64,000 nucleotides of DNA from Aquimarina sp. ERC-38 (GTDB taxonomy: Bacteria > Bacteroidota > Bacteroidia > Flavobacteriales > Flavobacteriaceae). The stretch's first letter is position 1. Each line of letters begins with the position of its first letter. The notes beneath the pieces were generated by a model. The model had not been told where the DNA came from and ran no database searches. It saw only the letters and a program-made list of their open reading frames with translations. Below are positions 18,767-28,405 of this stretch, piece by piece. A program made the translations under genes and the position numbers. The stretch lies in NCBI RefSeq assembly GCF_026222555.1, contig NZ_CP098511.1:2833501-2897500 (forward strand), in the 5' to 3' direction.

Positions 18767-20395
18767 CTATCCATCTTCGTTTTCCTCACCTGCTTTCGCA
18801 CGTTTTTCCTCTTCTTTTTTCCGTTTCTTTTCTTCTTTAGCCTTACGTTTTTCTTCTTCTTTCTTTCGCTTTTCTTCTTCTTTTCGTGCTTTTAAGTTCT
18901 CCTTTTGTAATTGATCATAAGCATCATCTACATCTTCTTCTTCAACTGGCTTACTTTCCTTTTTCTTCTCTTTCTTTTCTTTCTTGTCTTTTTTCTTTTT
19001 GGAGGTAGGTTTACTATCATCACCCTCCAGCTTTTTTAATTCTTCCTCAATTTGTTTTAATTCGTCTTCAATACCATCATCCTCTTCCATTTTATCCAAT
19101 TCGGCATCGATATCATCAATCATTTTTTGCTTCTCTTTCTCTGCCTTTATTTTTGCTTTTTCGGCCTTTTTTGCTTCCTGGGCTTCTCGTTTTAAACGGC
19201 GTCTTTCTTCTTTCCTAAACTTTTTATCGTCTTTCTTTGCCTGTTTTTCATCAGCAACCCTAATTCGTTCCTCTTTTTCAGCAGCACGTCGTTCATCCAG
19301 TTCCTGTTCTAATGCATTTCTAAATTCTTCATCTTCAAATTGATTGACAAAAGGTTGCTTGTTCTGCTTGATACTGTCATTATCAATATCGTCTAAATCT
19401 CTCTCGTCACTAAATTCATCTCCTTCTTCATCATCCTCTAACAAGTTGTCATCTTCGAATTCTTCAAGACCGGGTTCTTCAATAATCTCGTCTTTTTTAT
19501 GCCAGTCAAAGCGATAAGAAGCTCCGGCACTTACCACAAAAATAGAAGGGGTATCTTTAAAATTAGTGGCAATATTAGCATCAAGTTGAAAATCTTTACC
19601 AAATAAATAAGCACCTCCCAAACGTAAGATATCATCGCTGTAAAAATTACTTTTCTGACCCTGGTATTCTCCGAAGAGCGCCACTTTTCTTTTTATCGTA
19701 TGTGTACTGGTAATGATCCATCCGATTGCCGGATTATCCGTAGTCACTTTATCCACAATTAGGTTAGTAACTAATACCCAACTACCTGCGCGGTTATTAA
19801 ACCAATTGTTCTGGGTTGCAATTACAAATTTGGGTGAAATGGTTTTATCCGTAGGAAAGGTAAAAGGGTTGTCTGCACCATTAAAATTAACACCTACGTA
19901 AGCAGAAACTGCTGGAATTAAAGAACGCCATCTGAATTTATAGGTTTCCCTGGCACTTTTTAGTTTGACCAGGTCTAAAGAATCCTGCTTTTTCCAGGGG
20001 CGTTTATACGGATCATAAATTAAGTATTTGGCTCCTAAGGTATTAAATTCAAAATTGGTGCGACTGATTTTTTCTTCTTGTCCGCCCACGGTTTGGCGCA
20101 CTCCGTCGCTACGTAAACGTCCGTTAAAATTAATCTCTAATTGTTCAATTAGCAGTCCGTATCTGACCGTATAATCCAGATTAAAAAGATTGGTTCGGGT
20201 TTTAAAAATATCATGTTTTTCACGTCCTAAACCTAAACCCCCTTCTAGCTGTAATACATTGTTACCTACAGAAAATGCCCCTTGCGAAGTACCCGGACGA
20301 TTGGAATTAATCTTTTCAGTATACTGCGCTGATGCCTGTAGCCCAAGTAGTAATAGGCTAAAAAACAATAGAATAGATTTAGGGCTCATATTCAT
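18767..20395 (-). CDS. Secreted beta-rich outer-membrane-type protein with long charged C-terminal tail
   Basis: I start at ATG 20395 (542 residues), preceded by GGAG nine bases upstream; the longer frame to 20545 has no support and overlaps the divergent gene. Residues 1-24 are a signal peptide ending ASAQ. Residues about 30-310 look like a transporter/MetA-pathway type outer-membrane beta structure (NRPGTSQGAFSVGNNVLQLE). The last ~200 residues are extremely rich in Glu, Lys, Asp and Arg (runs such as KEEEKRKKEEEKRAK) and are likely coiled or disordered. A highly charged tail on a barrel-like protein is odd; its role is unknown. Confidence 0.65.
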   Translation of the reverse strand: MNMSPKSILLFFSLLLLGLQASAQYTEKINSNRPGTSQGAFSVGNNVLQLEGGLGLGREKHDIFKTRTNLFNLDYTVRYGLLIEQLEINFNGRLRSDGVRQTVGGQEEKISRTNFEFNTLGAKYLIYDPYKRPWKKQDSLDLVKLKSARETYKFRWRSLIPAVSAYVGVNFNGADNPFTFPTDKTISPKFVIATQNNWFNNRAGSWVLVTNLIVDKVTTDNPAIGWIITSTHTIKRKVALFGEYQGQKSNFYSDDILRLGGAYLFGKDFQLDANIATNFKDTPSIFVVSAGASYRFDWHKKDEIIEEPGLEEFEDDNLLEDDEEGDEFSDERDLDDIDNDSIKQNKQPFVNQFEDEEFRNALEQELDERRAAEKEERIRVADEKQAKKDDKKFRKEERRRLKREAQEAKKAEKAKIKAEKEKQKMIDDIDAELDKMEEDDGIEDELKQIEEELKKLEGDDSKPTSKKKKDKKEKKEKKKESKPVEEEDVDDAYDQLQKENLKARKEEEKRKKEEEKRKAKEEKKRKKEEEKRAKAGEENEDG

Positions 20396-20406
20396 GATAT
20401 TTGCTC

Positions 20407-20414
20407 CAAATATA
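20407..20414 (-). promoter_or_regulatory. Putative -7 box for the beta-rich protein gene
   Basis: The minus strand reads TATATTTG (TAnnTTTG), 11 bases upstream of ATG 20395, giving a very short leader. It pairs with a divergent box at 20470-20477. Confidence 0.45.
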
Positions 20415-20469
20415 ACAGATTTTATCATTTTTTTAGGTTTACCGGTCGGTAATTCCAGAAAGAGTTCTT

Positions 20470-20477
20470 TATTTTTG
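20470..20477 (+). promoter_or_regulatory. Putative -7 box for the DUF4834 gene
   Basis: TATTTTTG matches TAnnTTTG, 12 bases upstream of ATG 20490. It is back to back with the minus-strand box at 20407-20414, so the 95-bp gap looks like a divergent promoter. Confidence 0.45.
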
Positions 20478-20489
20478 CAAAAAACAGGT

Positions 20490-20759
20490 ATGCATTTGGC
20501 TTCAATGACAGGAGTACTCAAGTTTATTCTTATTCTGTTGCTCATATATTACGGACTCAAGGTACTAACGCGTTTGTTAGGCCCTCTATTGCTTCGGTAT
20601 ATGACAAAAAAGGCAGGTCAGAAATTTGAAAAGTTTTTTCAGCAGCAATCTACCACACAACCATCCCCTGAAGGAGAAATAACAATTCAGAAGAAATCCC
20701 GAAGAAAAACCAGTAGAAATTCGGGAGGCGATTATGTTGATTTTGAAGAGATCGATTGA
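20490..20759 (+). CDS. DUF4834-family small membrane protein
   Basis: Start ATG 20490 gives 89 residues beginning MHLASMTGVLKFILILLLIY, with one membrane helix at about 8-24, then LLRYMTKKAGQKFEKFFQ and a polar tail ending in Asp. This is the typical DUF4834 layout of Bacteroidota. The frame is open far upstream to 20190 but that part overlaps the divergent gene and is not coding-like. A position just before yfhO suggests a membrane role; function is unknown. Confidence 0.75.
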   Translation: MHLASMTGVLKFILILLLIYYGLKVLTRLLGPLLLRYMTKKAGQKFEKFFQQQSTTQPSPEGEITIQKKSRRKTSRNSGGDYVDFEEID

Positions 20760-20871
20760 TATCCTTAGTCTTATTTAATATATACAGAAGGCTCCTTTAC
20801 AGTCAGTTTTCACTCCAAAGATTTTAAGTACCTTTAGCCGCTATATTATTTACCAAATCATTTAGATATAT

Positions 20872-23316
20872 ATGTCTGCTACTTTTAAAAAACTACTTCC
20901 GCACCTTATCGTAGTCCTTGGGTTCGTAGTTCTGTCTCTCACTTATTTTTACCCGGTATTGCAAGGGAAAATGATTTATCAAAATGACATTAAGCAATAC
21001 GAGGGAATGGCTCGTCAACAAAAAGAATTTAGGGAAGATACGGGTCAGGAAACCTATTGGAACAATGCCGCTTTCGGGGGAATGCCCACTTATGCCATTG
21101 GAGCAAGGTTTCCAAACGATGTGATGGATTGGGTAGATCGTGCCATTCGTTTTTTACCACGTCCGGCAGATTATTTGTTTCTCTATTTTATTAATTTTTA
21201 TATATTGATGCTTGTCATGCGGGTACCCTGGAAATACGGGGTTCTAGGTGCCTTAGCTTTTGGTTTTTCTACCTATTTAATTATAATTTTAGGAGTTGGG
21301 CATAATGCCAAAGCACATGCCGTAGCCTACTTTCCATTAGTACTATCGGGAATTCTACTGGTGTTTCAAAGGAAGTATATTTGGGGGTTTGTACTGACAG
21401 CGCTGGCTATGGGATTAGAAATACAGGCCAATCATTACCAAATGACTTATTATCTGGGATTATTAGTGGTTGTTTTGGGAATCGCTTACCTGGTCGATGC
21501 CATAAAAAAGAAAGAACTACCTCATTTTTTTAAATCTGTTGCCATTCTGATTGTTGCTGTAGCGCTGGGCATTGCGACTAATGCAACTACCTTACTTTCT
21601 ACAATGGAGTATGCCAAAGTCAGTATTCGGGGTGAGAATTATTTAGCCGAAGATGATCCTACAAAATCCTCCACGACAGATGGACTGGATTATGACTATA
21701 TTACTGAATATAGCTACGGAAAATTGGAATCCCTAAACCTTTTTATACCAAAGTTGATGGGAGTAGGACGTGCTTCGGATTTAGGACGGGATTCTGAATT
21801 TTATCAAAAACTCATTGCCTTGGGCTATCCTGCAAAACAAGCAGAATATTATGCCCAGGGAACTCCGCTGTATTGGGGGGCACAACCTTTTGTAGAAGCT
21901 CCTCCGTATCTTGGGGTGACCGTGGTGTTTTTAGCATTACTTGGCTTTTTATTAATCAAGGGAAGGTTACGATGGTGGTTGTTAGGAGGTATGATCGTAT
22001 CCCTTTTGTTAAGTTGGGGTAAAAATCTGGAATTTGTTACCCGCTTTTTTGTAGAAACGGTTCCTTTATATAACAAATTTAGGGCAGTATCCAGTATTCA
22101 GGTACTATTAGAACTGCTTATTCCTATTGCTGCCGTATTCGGAATTTATAAATGGTTTACAGGGATTGAAGAAAAACAGGTCAAGCTTAAAAAATTAGCG
22201 ATTGCCACTGGTAGTATCGGAGGCTTATGTTTACTATTTTGGTTAGTGGGGGGGAGCCTCTTTGATTTTAAAGCACCTAGTGATACGCAGCTAGCTATAG
22301 AGCAACCTGAAATTTTTGAAGCAATCAAAGCAGATCGGATTGCCGTAATGAAAAGTGATGCCTTACGTTCCTTACTTTTTGTGGTAGCAGCGGCGCTAAG
22401 TTTATGGTTATTTTTTACAGGAAAAATTAAGGAACATATCGCCTTAATTTTACTAGGAATTTTTATCGTATTAGATTTAGGGGGTGTGGACCGACGTAGT
22501 GTAGATGAAGAAAGTTTTATTACAAACCGGGCGTATCAAGCTAATTTTGAACCTACAGCCATTGATAAAGCTATACAAAAAGATAATTCATACTACCGGG
22601 TTTTAGATTTAGCCAGAGGTCTTAATAATTCTCATATTAACTATTTCTTTAACGGAGTAGGGGGATACTCAGCAGTACGGCCCCGTAAAATAGAAGATGT
22701 ATTCTACAAATACCTGGCAAAAGGAAATACGAATGTTATCAATATGCTAAATATTAAATACATATTGCAACCAGATAAAGAAGGAAAAGTAGGTGTACAG
22801 CAGAATGCACAAACTAATGGACCTGCCTGGTTTGTCAAAGAATTAAAGTTTGTAGATAGTCAAAAAGAAGCTTTTGAAGCACTGGAAAAGTTGAATACCA
22901 AACAAACTGCTGTAGTGGTTACTCCGCAAGCCCAAGAATTGGAAGGATTCAAGCCGGTAAAAGATAGCGTGGCTACAATTGCGATCTCAAAACACGATCC
23001 TGATCATTTAACTTATAATGCTTATACACCGAATGATGCTTTTGCGGTCTTTGCCGAAACTTATTATAAAAACGGTTGGAAAGCTTATATAGATGGTAAT
23101 GAAACTTCTATTTATGAAGTCAACTATATGTTGCGGGGAATCAAAATTCCTAAAGGGAAGCACAACATTGAATTCAAATTTGAACCCGTTGTTGTACAAA
23201 CTGGTAGTACCATAACCTTATTTAGTTCGTTAGCTTTATTGCTATTATTGATAGGAGCTTTATTTTTAGAATATAAAAATAAAGGAAGAAAACTAGGAGA
23301 TGTCCAAACAACCTGA
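20872..23316 (+). CDS. YfhO-family polytopic membrane protein
   Basis: The 814-residue product has about a dozen hydrophobic helices (for example 10-27, 105-165, 190-250, 355-395, 440-470) and a C-terminal extracytoplasmic region before a last helix near 780-800. The N-terminal phrase YQNDIKQYEGMARQQKEFRE is characteristic of Bacteroidota YfhO proteins, which are glycosyltransferase-like membrane enzymes tied to surface glycan or lipoteichoic acid decoration in other phyla. The stop overlaps the next gene's start by 17 bp, so a glycan operon with the following glycosyltransferase and flippase is likely. Confidence 0.85.
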   Translation: MSATFKKLLPHLIVVLGFVVLSLTYFYPVLQGKMIYQNDIKQYEGMARQQKEFREDTGQETYWNNAAFGGMPTYAIGARFPNDVMDWVDRAIRFLPRPADYLFLYFINFYILMLVMRVPWKYGVLGALAFGFSTYLIIILGVGHNAKAHAVAYFPLVLSGILLVFQRKYIWGFVLTALAMGLEIQANHYQMTYYLGLLVVVLGIAYLVDAIKKKELPHFFKSVAILIVAVALGIATNATTLLSTMEYAKVSIRGENYLAEDDPTKSSTTDGLDYDYITEYSYGKLESLNLFIPKLMGVGRASDLGRDSEFYQKLIALGYPAKQAEYYAQGTPLYWGAQPFVEAPPYLGVTVVFLALLGFLLIKGRLRWWLLGGMIVSLLLSWGKNLEFVTRFFVETVPLYNKFRAVSSIQVLLELLIPIAAVFGIYKWFTGIEEKQVKLKKLAIATGSIGGLCLLFWLVGGSLFDFKAPSDTQLAIEQPEIFEAIKADRIAVMKSDALRSLLFVVAAALSLWLFFTGKIKEHIALILLGIFIVLDLGGVDRRSVDEESFITNRAYQANFEPTAIDKAIQKDNSYYRVLDLARGLNNSHINYFFNGVGGYSAVRPRKIEDVFYKYLAKGNTNVINMLNIKYILQPDKEGKVGVQQNAQTNGPAWFVKELKFVDSQKEAFEALEKLNTKQTAVVVTPQAQELEGFKPVKDSVATIAISKHDPDHLTYNAYTPNDAFAVFAETYYKNGWKAYIDGNETSIYEVNYMLRGIKIPKGKHNIEFKFEPVVVQTGSTITLFSSLALLLLLIGALFLEYKNKGRKLGDVQTT

Positions 23317-24604
23317 TCGGGTGAAAGTTTTAATTATTACGTATTATTGGCCCCCGGCGGGAGGCCCCGGAGTTCAGCGTTGGTTAAAATTTGTAAAATA
23401 CTTACCACAATATAATATTGAGCCTGTTGTTTATATTCCCGAGAACCCGGAATATGCATTACTGGATAAAACCTTAACTTCTGAAGTTCCTAAAGGGGTT
23501 ACTATTTTAGAGAAAGCAATATGGGAACCTTATAAATATGCTTCTTTATTTTCTAATAAAGAAACAAAAACCATAAGCAAAGGCATTATAGAAAAAAAGG
23601 CAAAACAATCATCTATTCAACAGTTATTACTCTTTATCCGCGGTAATTTTTTTATTCCGGATGCCCGAAAATTCTGGATAAAACCATCCGTAAAATACTT
23701 AAAACAGGTTCTTACAGATCAAGAAATCAACACGATAATTACTACAGGACCACCGCATAGTGTACATCTAATTGGTAACCAACTTAAAAAGCAATTAGGG
23801 ATTCGATGGATTGCTGATTTTAGAGATCCCTGGACTTCTATTGGTTATCATAGCAAACTAAAACTACTACCGTTTGCCCAAAAAAAGCATAAGAGACTGG
23901 AAAAAGAAGTTTTAAATTCAGCTGATCATATTATTACTACTAGTTTTACCACCACTCAGGATTTTCAAGAACTAACTCAAAAACCAGTAACTACCATTAC
24001 CAATGGTTTTGATGCTGAAAAGGTAGAAGGTGAAGTTTTTTTAGATAAAAAATTTACCATTTCACATATCGGATCGCTATTGGCAGATCGCAATCCTACT
24101 AATTTATGGAAGGTATTATCAACATTAGTAAAAAGTCATAAAGACTTTGCATCCTTTTTCGAATTGAAATTAGCGGGAGCTGTAAGTGAAGAAGTATTGT
24201 CTTCCATTGAAGAAGCCGGGTTAAAGGAGTATACCACCAATCTTGGTTATGTTTCGCATACAAAAGCAGTTCAATTACAACAAAGTTCGCAATTGCTATT
24301 ATTAATTGAGATTGATCATAAAGATTGCAAAGGTATTATCGCCGGTAAACTTTTTGAATATCTGAAAGCTAAACGCCCGATACTTGCTTTAGGTCCTGTA
24401 AATAGTGATGTGGAAAAAATTATAAAGGAAACAGAAAGTGGTTATTATTTTACCTATAACACTACTGAAACATTACAGAACCAACTGCTTACTTACTATA
24501 AGCACTATAAAAATAAAGAATTGCAAAGTGCTTCCAAGAATATCTTAAAGTACCATAGAAAGAATTTAACCGGAAGTTTGGCGGAAGTAATTAAGAGTTT
24601 CTAA
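23300..24604 (+). CDS. Glycosyltransferase (GT-B, family 4-like)
   Basis: The 434-residue product opens VKVLIITYYWPPAGGPGVQR, the glycine-rich N-terminal loop of GT-B glycosyltransferases. The C-terminal nucleotide-binding half includes KDCKGIIAGKLFEYLKAKRP with the expected EYLK segment. There is no signal or membrane helix, so it acts on the cytoplasmic face. Its ATG lies inside the end of the yfhO gene with AGGAG seven bases ahead, indicating translational coupling. It is likely to build a surface polysaccharide exported by the next gene product. Confidence 0.85.
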   Translation: MSKQPDRVKVLIITYYWPPAGGPGVQRWLKFVKYLPQYNIEPVVYIPENPEYALLDKTLTSEVPKGVTILEKAIWEPYKYASLFSNKETKTISKGIIEKKAKQSSIQQLLLFIRGNFFIPDARKFWIKPSVKYLKQVLTDQEINTIITTGPPHSVHLIGNQLKKQLGIRWIADFRDPWTSIGYHSKLKLLPFAQKKHKRLEKEVLNSADHIITTSFTTTQDFQELTQKPVTTITNGFDAEKVEGEVFLDKKFTISHIGSLLADRNPTNLWKVLSTLVKSHKDFASFFELKLAGAVSEEVLSSIEEAGLKEYTTNLGYVSHTKAVQLQQSSQLLLLIEIDHKDCKGIIAGKLFEYLKAKRPILALGPVNSDVEKIIKETESGYYFTYNTTETLQNQLLTYYKHYKNKELQSASKNILKYHRKNLTGSLAEVIKSF

Positions 24605-24612
24605 TTTCAATG

Positions 24613-24620
24613 TACCTTTG
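24613..24620 (+). promoter_or_regulatory. Possible internal -7 box before the flippase gene
   Basis: TACCTTTG matches TAnnTTTG seven bases ahead of ATG 24628. The nearest upstream TTTG is too far away for a canonical pair, so support is weak. Confidence 0.3.
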
Positions 24621-24627
24621 AACCTAT

Positions 24628-26091
24628 ATGGGCATAGTCATTCAGCAATCCGTTCGTAATGTTGGGATTACCGGTATTGGTTTTCTACTGGGTGCGTTAA
24701 ATACTTTGTTTCTGTTTACCAACTTTATGGATAAGCAGTATTACGGCCTGGTTTCCTATTTATTATCTACCTCTGCCTTGCTATGGCCTATTTTAGCCTT
24801 CGGGACTTTTAATACGATTATAAAATTTTATTCGTCTTATACCGATACGGTTGAGCAAAATCGTTTTATGAATTTAATGCTGTGGCTTCCGCTGGTTACC
24901 GCATTTATTATAGGTAGTATTAGTATTCTATTTTATAAAGAAGTAGTTACTTATTTTGACGGAGAAAATGACATTGTAAAGCCTTATATCTTTACCATCT
25001 ATATCTTGGCAGTAAGTCAAACCTATTTTGAAATTTTCTTTTCATGGGCACGGGTCAAGCTAAAAAGCGTATTTGGAACAGTTTTAAAAGAAATTTTTAT
25101 CAGAGCTGGTAAAACTTTGCTGTTAGTATTCTATTATTTAAAGATTATTACAATCGCTGAATTTATCTATTTACTCCTGGGTATTTATCTATTGCGTCTT
25201 TTAATCATGGCTGTATATGCTTTTAGAAAACATAATTTTTCGTTAGAATCTAAAATTCCCAAAAACACCAGTTCCATTTTAAAATATTCATTTTTAATTC
25301 TGATTGCCGGTTCGGTGGCTTCTCTATTGTTAGATTTGGATAAGACCATGATTGAGTATTATTTACCTTTAGCCTTTGTGGCTCAATACGCAATTTGTGG
25401 ATATATTGCTAATGTAATTACATTTCCGGCGAGAGGTATGCATCAGATTTTATATCCGCTCACATCAAAGGTAATGAACGAAGGTAATTTTACTGAACTG
25501 CGGGTACTTTATAAAAAGAGCGCATTGAATCTTACTTTGATTTGCGGTTTATTATTTGTCTTAATATTTACCAATGTAGAACAACTATTCTTGTTAATTC
25601 CTGATACGTACCAACTATATCTGGATATCATATTAATCTTATGTCTGGCTAAATTATCTGATGCGATGGTAGGAAATAACAACGCCATTATCTATAGTTC
25701 GGATTACTATCGTTATGTACTTCTATTAGGCATCGCTACGGTAATTATTGCTATTGCTAGTAACTATTATTTAATTCCATTAAAAGGCTTAGCCGGAGCC
25801 GCTATTGCTACCGGAATTGCTATTGGTTTATATAATGTAAGTAAATTAAGTGTAGTTTACTTTAAATTTAGAATGCATCCTTTTACTTTAAAAAGCATAT
25901 ATAGTATAGTAATAATTAGTTTTTGTACGATCATATTTTATTTCTGGACGTTTCCTTTCCATCCTTTGCTAAATATCGTAATAAAAAGCTTGCTTATTTG
26001 TATTACGTATGCCATTCTTCTTTACGTAACTTCTATTTCTCCGGATATTAAAGAAATGATGCAAAAGGTTCTAAAAAGAAAATCCCTTTAA
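24628..26091 (+). CDS. Polysaccharide flippase / O-antigen translocase-like (MOP superfamily)
   Basis: The 487-residue product has about 14 predicted hydrophobic helices and begins MGIVIQQSVRNVGITGIGFL, as Wzx-like oligosaccharide flippases of Bacteroidota do. It would move lipid-linked glycans across the inner membrane. It follows the glycosyltransferase by 23 bp on the same strand, which supports a shared role in cell-surface glycan synthesis. The precise substrate is unknown. Confidence 0.83.
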   Translation: MGIVIQQSVRNVGITGIGFLLGALNTLFLFTNFMDKQYYGLVSYLLSTSALLWPILAFGTFNTIIKFYSSYTDTVEQNRFMNLMLWLPLVTAFIIGSISILFYKEVVTYFDGENDIVKPYIFTIYILAVSQTYFEIFFSWARVKLKSVFGTVLKEIFIRAGKTLLLVFYYLKIITIAEFIYLLLGIYLLRLLIMAVYAFRKHNFSLESKIPKNTSSILKYSFLILIAGSVASLLLDLDKTMIEYYLPLAFVAQYAICGYIANVITFPARGMHQILYPLTSKVMNEGNFTELRVLYKKSALNLTLICGLLFVLIFTNVEQLFLLIPDTYQLYLDIILILCLAKLSDAMVGNNNAIIYSSDYYRYVLLLGIATVIIAIASNYYLIPLKGLAGAAIATGIAIGLYNVSKLSVVYFKFRMHPFTLKSIYSIVIISFCTIIFYFWTFPFHPLLNIVIKSLLICITYAILLYVTSISPDIKEMMQKVLKRKSL

Positions 26092-26157
26092 GGTACTTTT
26101 ACATACAACTTAAAAGGATTCTCCAACTAACCAACCAAAAAAATCATTTTTATAAAT

Positions 26158-27537
26158 CTACCTGCTTCTTGAAGATCTTGATCCGCTCTGATTACTACGG
26201 GTTGCTGATCTTGAAGTGGTATTTCTTTGCACCCCTGCCGAAGAACGGCTAGATGTACTCTTTCTACTATATTGACTGTTATTATTTCTATTTGTTACAG
26301 TTCTACTTGCTTTTTGTGTATTTCTTGAAGGACTTGTATAATTACGACTGTTTCCTGAACGTGAATTAGACGGTGTTCTTAAAGTTCCACTTGGTTTCTT
26401 TAACCTGCTATTTGTGTTTGACCTACTTGTGTTGGTATTTCTTGTAGGTGTATATTTTCTACTGTCATTACGCTGAGTTGTGGAACTATTCCTGCTTCCA
26501 GAATTGGAACTACTTCTGCTTCCGGCATGAGAACTACGAGAAGACCTTGAACCAGAATCGTAATTTCTATTATTAGAAGTAGTTGATTTAGTTCGCGAAC
26601 CAATATATGTTCGGTTACCTTCTTTTCTAGTCGTACTTCTACTAGTACCTACTTTACTTCTTGACGGCGTTGTCGTATTATAACTTCTACTTCTGCTACT
26701 CGTAGCAATGGATCGTTGTGTACCATTATTGGTGTTTCCACTACTTCTGGTAAATGATCGGTAGTTGCGGTCATTAGCAGCATACATACTTTTTCTGTAC
26801 GATCGTGACTTATAATTTAATCCTCTGGTTCTGCTTGCTGTAACTCCGCTTCTGTATTGGGTTACTCTTTGAGAAGGTCGGTAATAATTTCTTGTACGGT
26901 ACGATCTACTATAATATCCGTCATAGTAATTGTTTCTATACACATTATACGAACAACGGTAAGGGGTATAATACTGTCGGTAAGGTCGGTTATAAACAAC
27001 ACATCTTTCTACGACCGGAACGGTAAAATATTGGTGAAACGAACGATATACATAACTTCGGTTATATCGGTTAATATATCCGGTACAGTTTACAAACCGC
27101 CCGAAGTTATTATAATGTACATATAAGTTACCTACCTGAGCTACTCGCCCGAAGTTGTTATAATTGATAAACACGTCTCCAACCTGGATAATCCTACCAT
27201 AGTAGTCATAAAAAATAGGAACATTTTCTACCTGCACCACAGCACCATAATCATCATATTGTACATACGGATCATAATTGTAACCAGAGTTAAAGCTAAT
27301 ATTTAATACAGGACTGTTAATCTGAACGTTTACATTGTTTACCACCTGAGGAACATAAAAGTCAAATTGCCCGTCGGGATAAACAGAAAACTCAATCCCA
27401 TTTTCATTAAAAATAAAAGACTTTCCGTAGTTATAGTTAAAGCGAGAGGAGTTAATAGCGTTTGTCTCCGTTGTCAAAGCAGTTGCTGAAAATGTAAAAA
27501 GTAGCAAGGTTGCAAAAAATAAAATTGAATTTCTCAT
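26158..27537 (-). CDS. Secreted Tyr/Asn- then Ser/Arg-rich protein with internal repeats
   Basis: The 459-residue product has a signal peptide (MRNSILFFATLLLFTFSATA). Residues 80-155 contain a ~20-residue repeat whose copies read YDDYGAVVQVENVPIFY, YDYYGRIIQVGDVFINY, YNNFGRVAQVGNLYVHY and YNNFGRF. A Tyr/Arg-rich stretch follows, and the last ~200 residues are almost only Ser, Arg, Thr, Asn and Gly. The N-terminal part is a recurring flavobacterial hypothetical. The basic tail could bind nucleic acid or acidic glycans at the surface, but that is speculation. Overlapping frames on the opposite strand are shadows. Confidence 0.65.
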   Translation of the reverse strand: MRNSILFFATLLLFTFSATALTTETNAINSSRFNYNYGKSFIFNENGIEFSVYPDGQFDFYVPQVVNNVNVQINSPVLNISFNSGYNYDPYVQYDDYGAVVQVENVPIFYDYYGRIIQVGDVFINYNNFGRVAQVGNLYVHYNNFGRFVNCTGYINRYNRSYVYRSFHQYFTVPVVERCVVYNRPYRQYYTPYRCSYNVYRNNYYDGYYSRSYRTRNYYRPSQRVTQYRSGVTASRTRGLNYKSRSYRKSMYAANDRNYRSFTRSSGNTNNGTQRSIATSSRSRSYNTTTPSRSKVGTSRSTTRKEGNRTYIGSRTKSTTSNNRNYDSGSRSSRSSHAGSRSSSNSGSRNSSTTQRNDSRKYTPTRNTNTSRSNTNSRLKKPSGTLRTPSNSRSGNSRNYTSPSRNTQKASRTVTNRNNNSQYSRKSTSSRSSAGVQRNTTSRSATRSNQSGSRSSRSR

Positions 27538-27763
27538 AATTCTTGGTTTTAGTGGAATCTTGTGTGAGTAGGATTCGTTTCATACTAATCAAGCCTTATG
27601 CCAAAAATTTAAAAATAATTCAATTTTATGTAGAAAGTGTTGTGATTATTGTCACTAATTGACTGAATGTTAGGGGGTAGTGGGGGTTGGTAGATATTTT
27701 TAGTTTCATAGATTTTGGGGTAGGTACTATTTTTAATTTTGCTAATCATAAGGCCTGTAAAGG

Positions 27764-28395
27764 GTTCCCCTCTCGAGAGGGGTTAGGGGTGTGTTGAGTA
27801 CGAGTAAGAAAATCAGAGTAAGCCAATCAGCACGCGACACACCCAAGTACTTCTAATCCAGCAAGCTGAATTGAAGTACTATCCCTCTCGAGAGGGAAGT
27901 TTATAATTCGACCGTAATACAATTGTTAGCGTTCCCCTTTGAGATATGTACTGAGGTTGTCGAAGTAGGGGTTAGGGGTGTGTTGAGTTTGAGTAAGCCA
28001 ATCAGCACGTAGCACACCCAAGTACTTCTAATTCAGCAAGCTGAATTGAAGTGCTATCCCTCTCGAGAGGGAAACTTTTAAGTAGATACGGAAATACAAT
28101 AGTTCCCCTCTTAAGACTTATAGTGAATTCTCCTCATGAGACCTGTACTGAGGTTATCGAAGTAGGGGTTAGGGGTGTGTTGAGTTTAAGTAAGCAAGTC
28201 GGAGTAAGCAATCCAGCACGTAACACACCCAAGTACTTCTAATTCAGTAAACTGAATTGAAGTGCTATCCCTCTCGAGAGGGAAGTCTGTAAATTTTAAT
28301 TTTAAACTAATGTTATATGAAGTATAGGTTCTCCTTCTCGAGACCTGTACTGAAGTTGTCGAAGTAGGGGTTAGGGGTGTGTTGATTTTGAGTAA
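27764..28395. repeat. Hairpin-rich ~195-bp tandem repeat, three full copies plus a partial
   Basis: The 868-bp gap 27538-28405 carries a repeated unit. Its landmarks are GTTAGGGGTGTGTTGA (ttagggg at 27783, 27972, 28169, 28371; periods 189, 197, 202), an inverse-complementary ACACACCC, a 35-nt hairpin AGTACTTC...GAAGTACT (27846-27880, 28021-28055, 28232-28266) and the palindrome CCCTCTCGAGAGGG. The hairpin's loop-closing pair is C-G in copy 2 and T-A in copy 3. A plus-strand frame of 63 codons here merely reads through the repeat. From 27538 to 27763 nothing else was seen. Confidence 0.85.
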
Positions 28396-28405
28396 GCTAG
28401 TTCGT

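Noticed and set aside
26082..26123. Possible terminator after the flippase gene
   Set aside because: AATCC..TTTAAG / CTTAAA..GGATT pairs loosely but has a long loop and no T run.
28051..28242. 63-codon plus-strand frame in the hairpin repeats
   Set aside because: Its sequence is the repeat unit itself, so it is not an independent gene.
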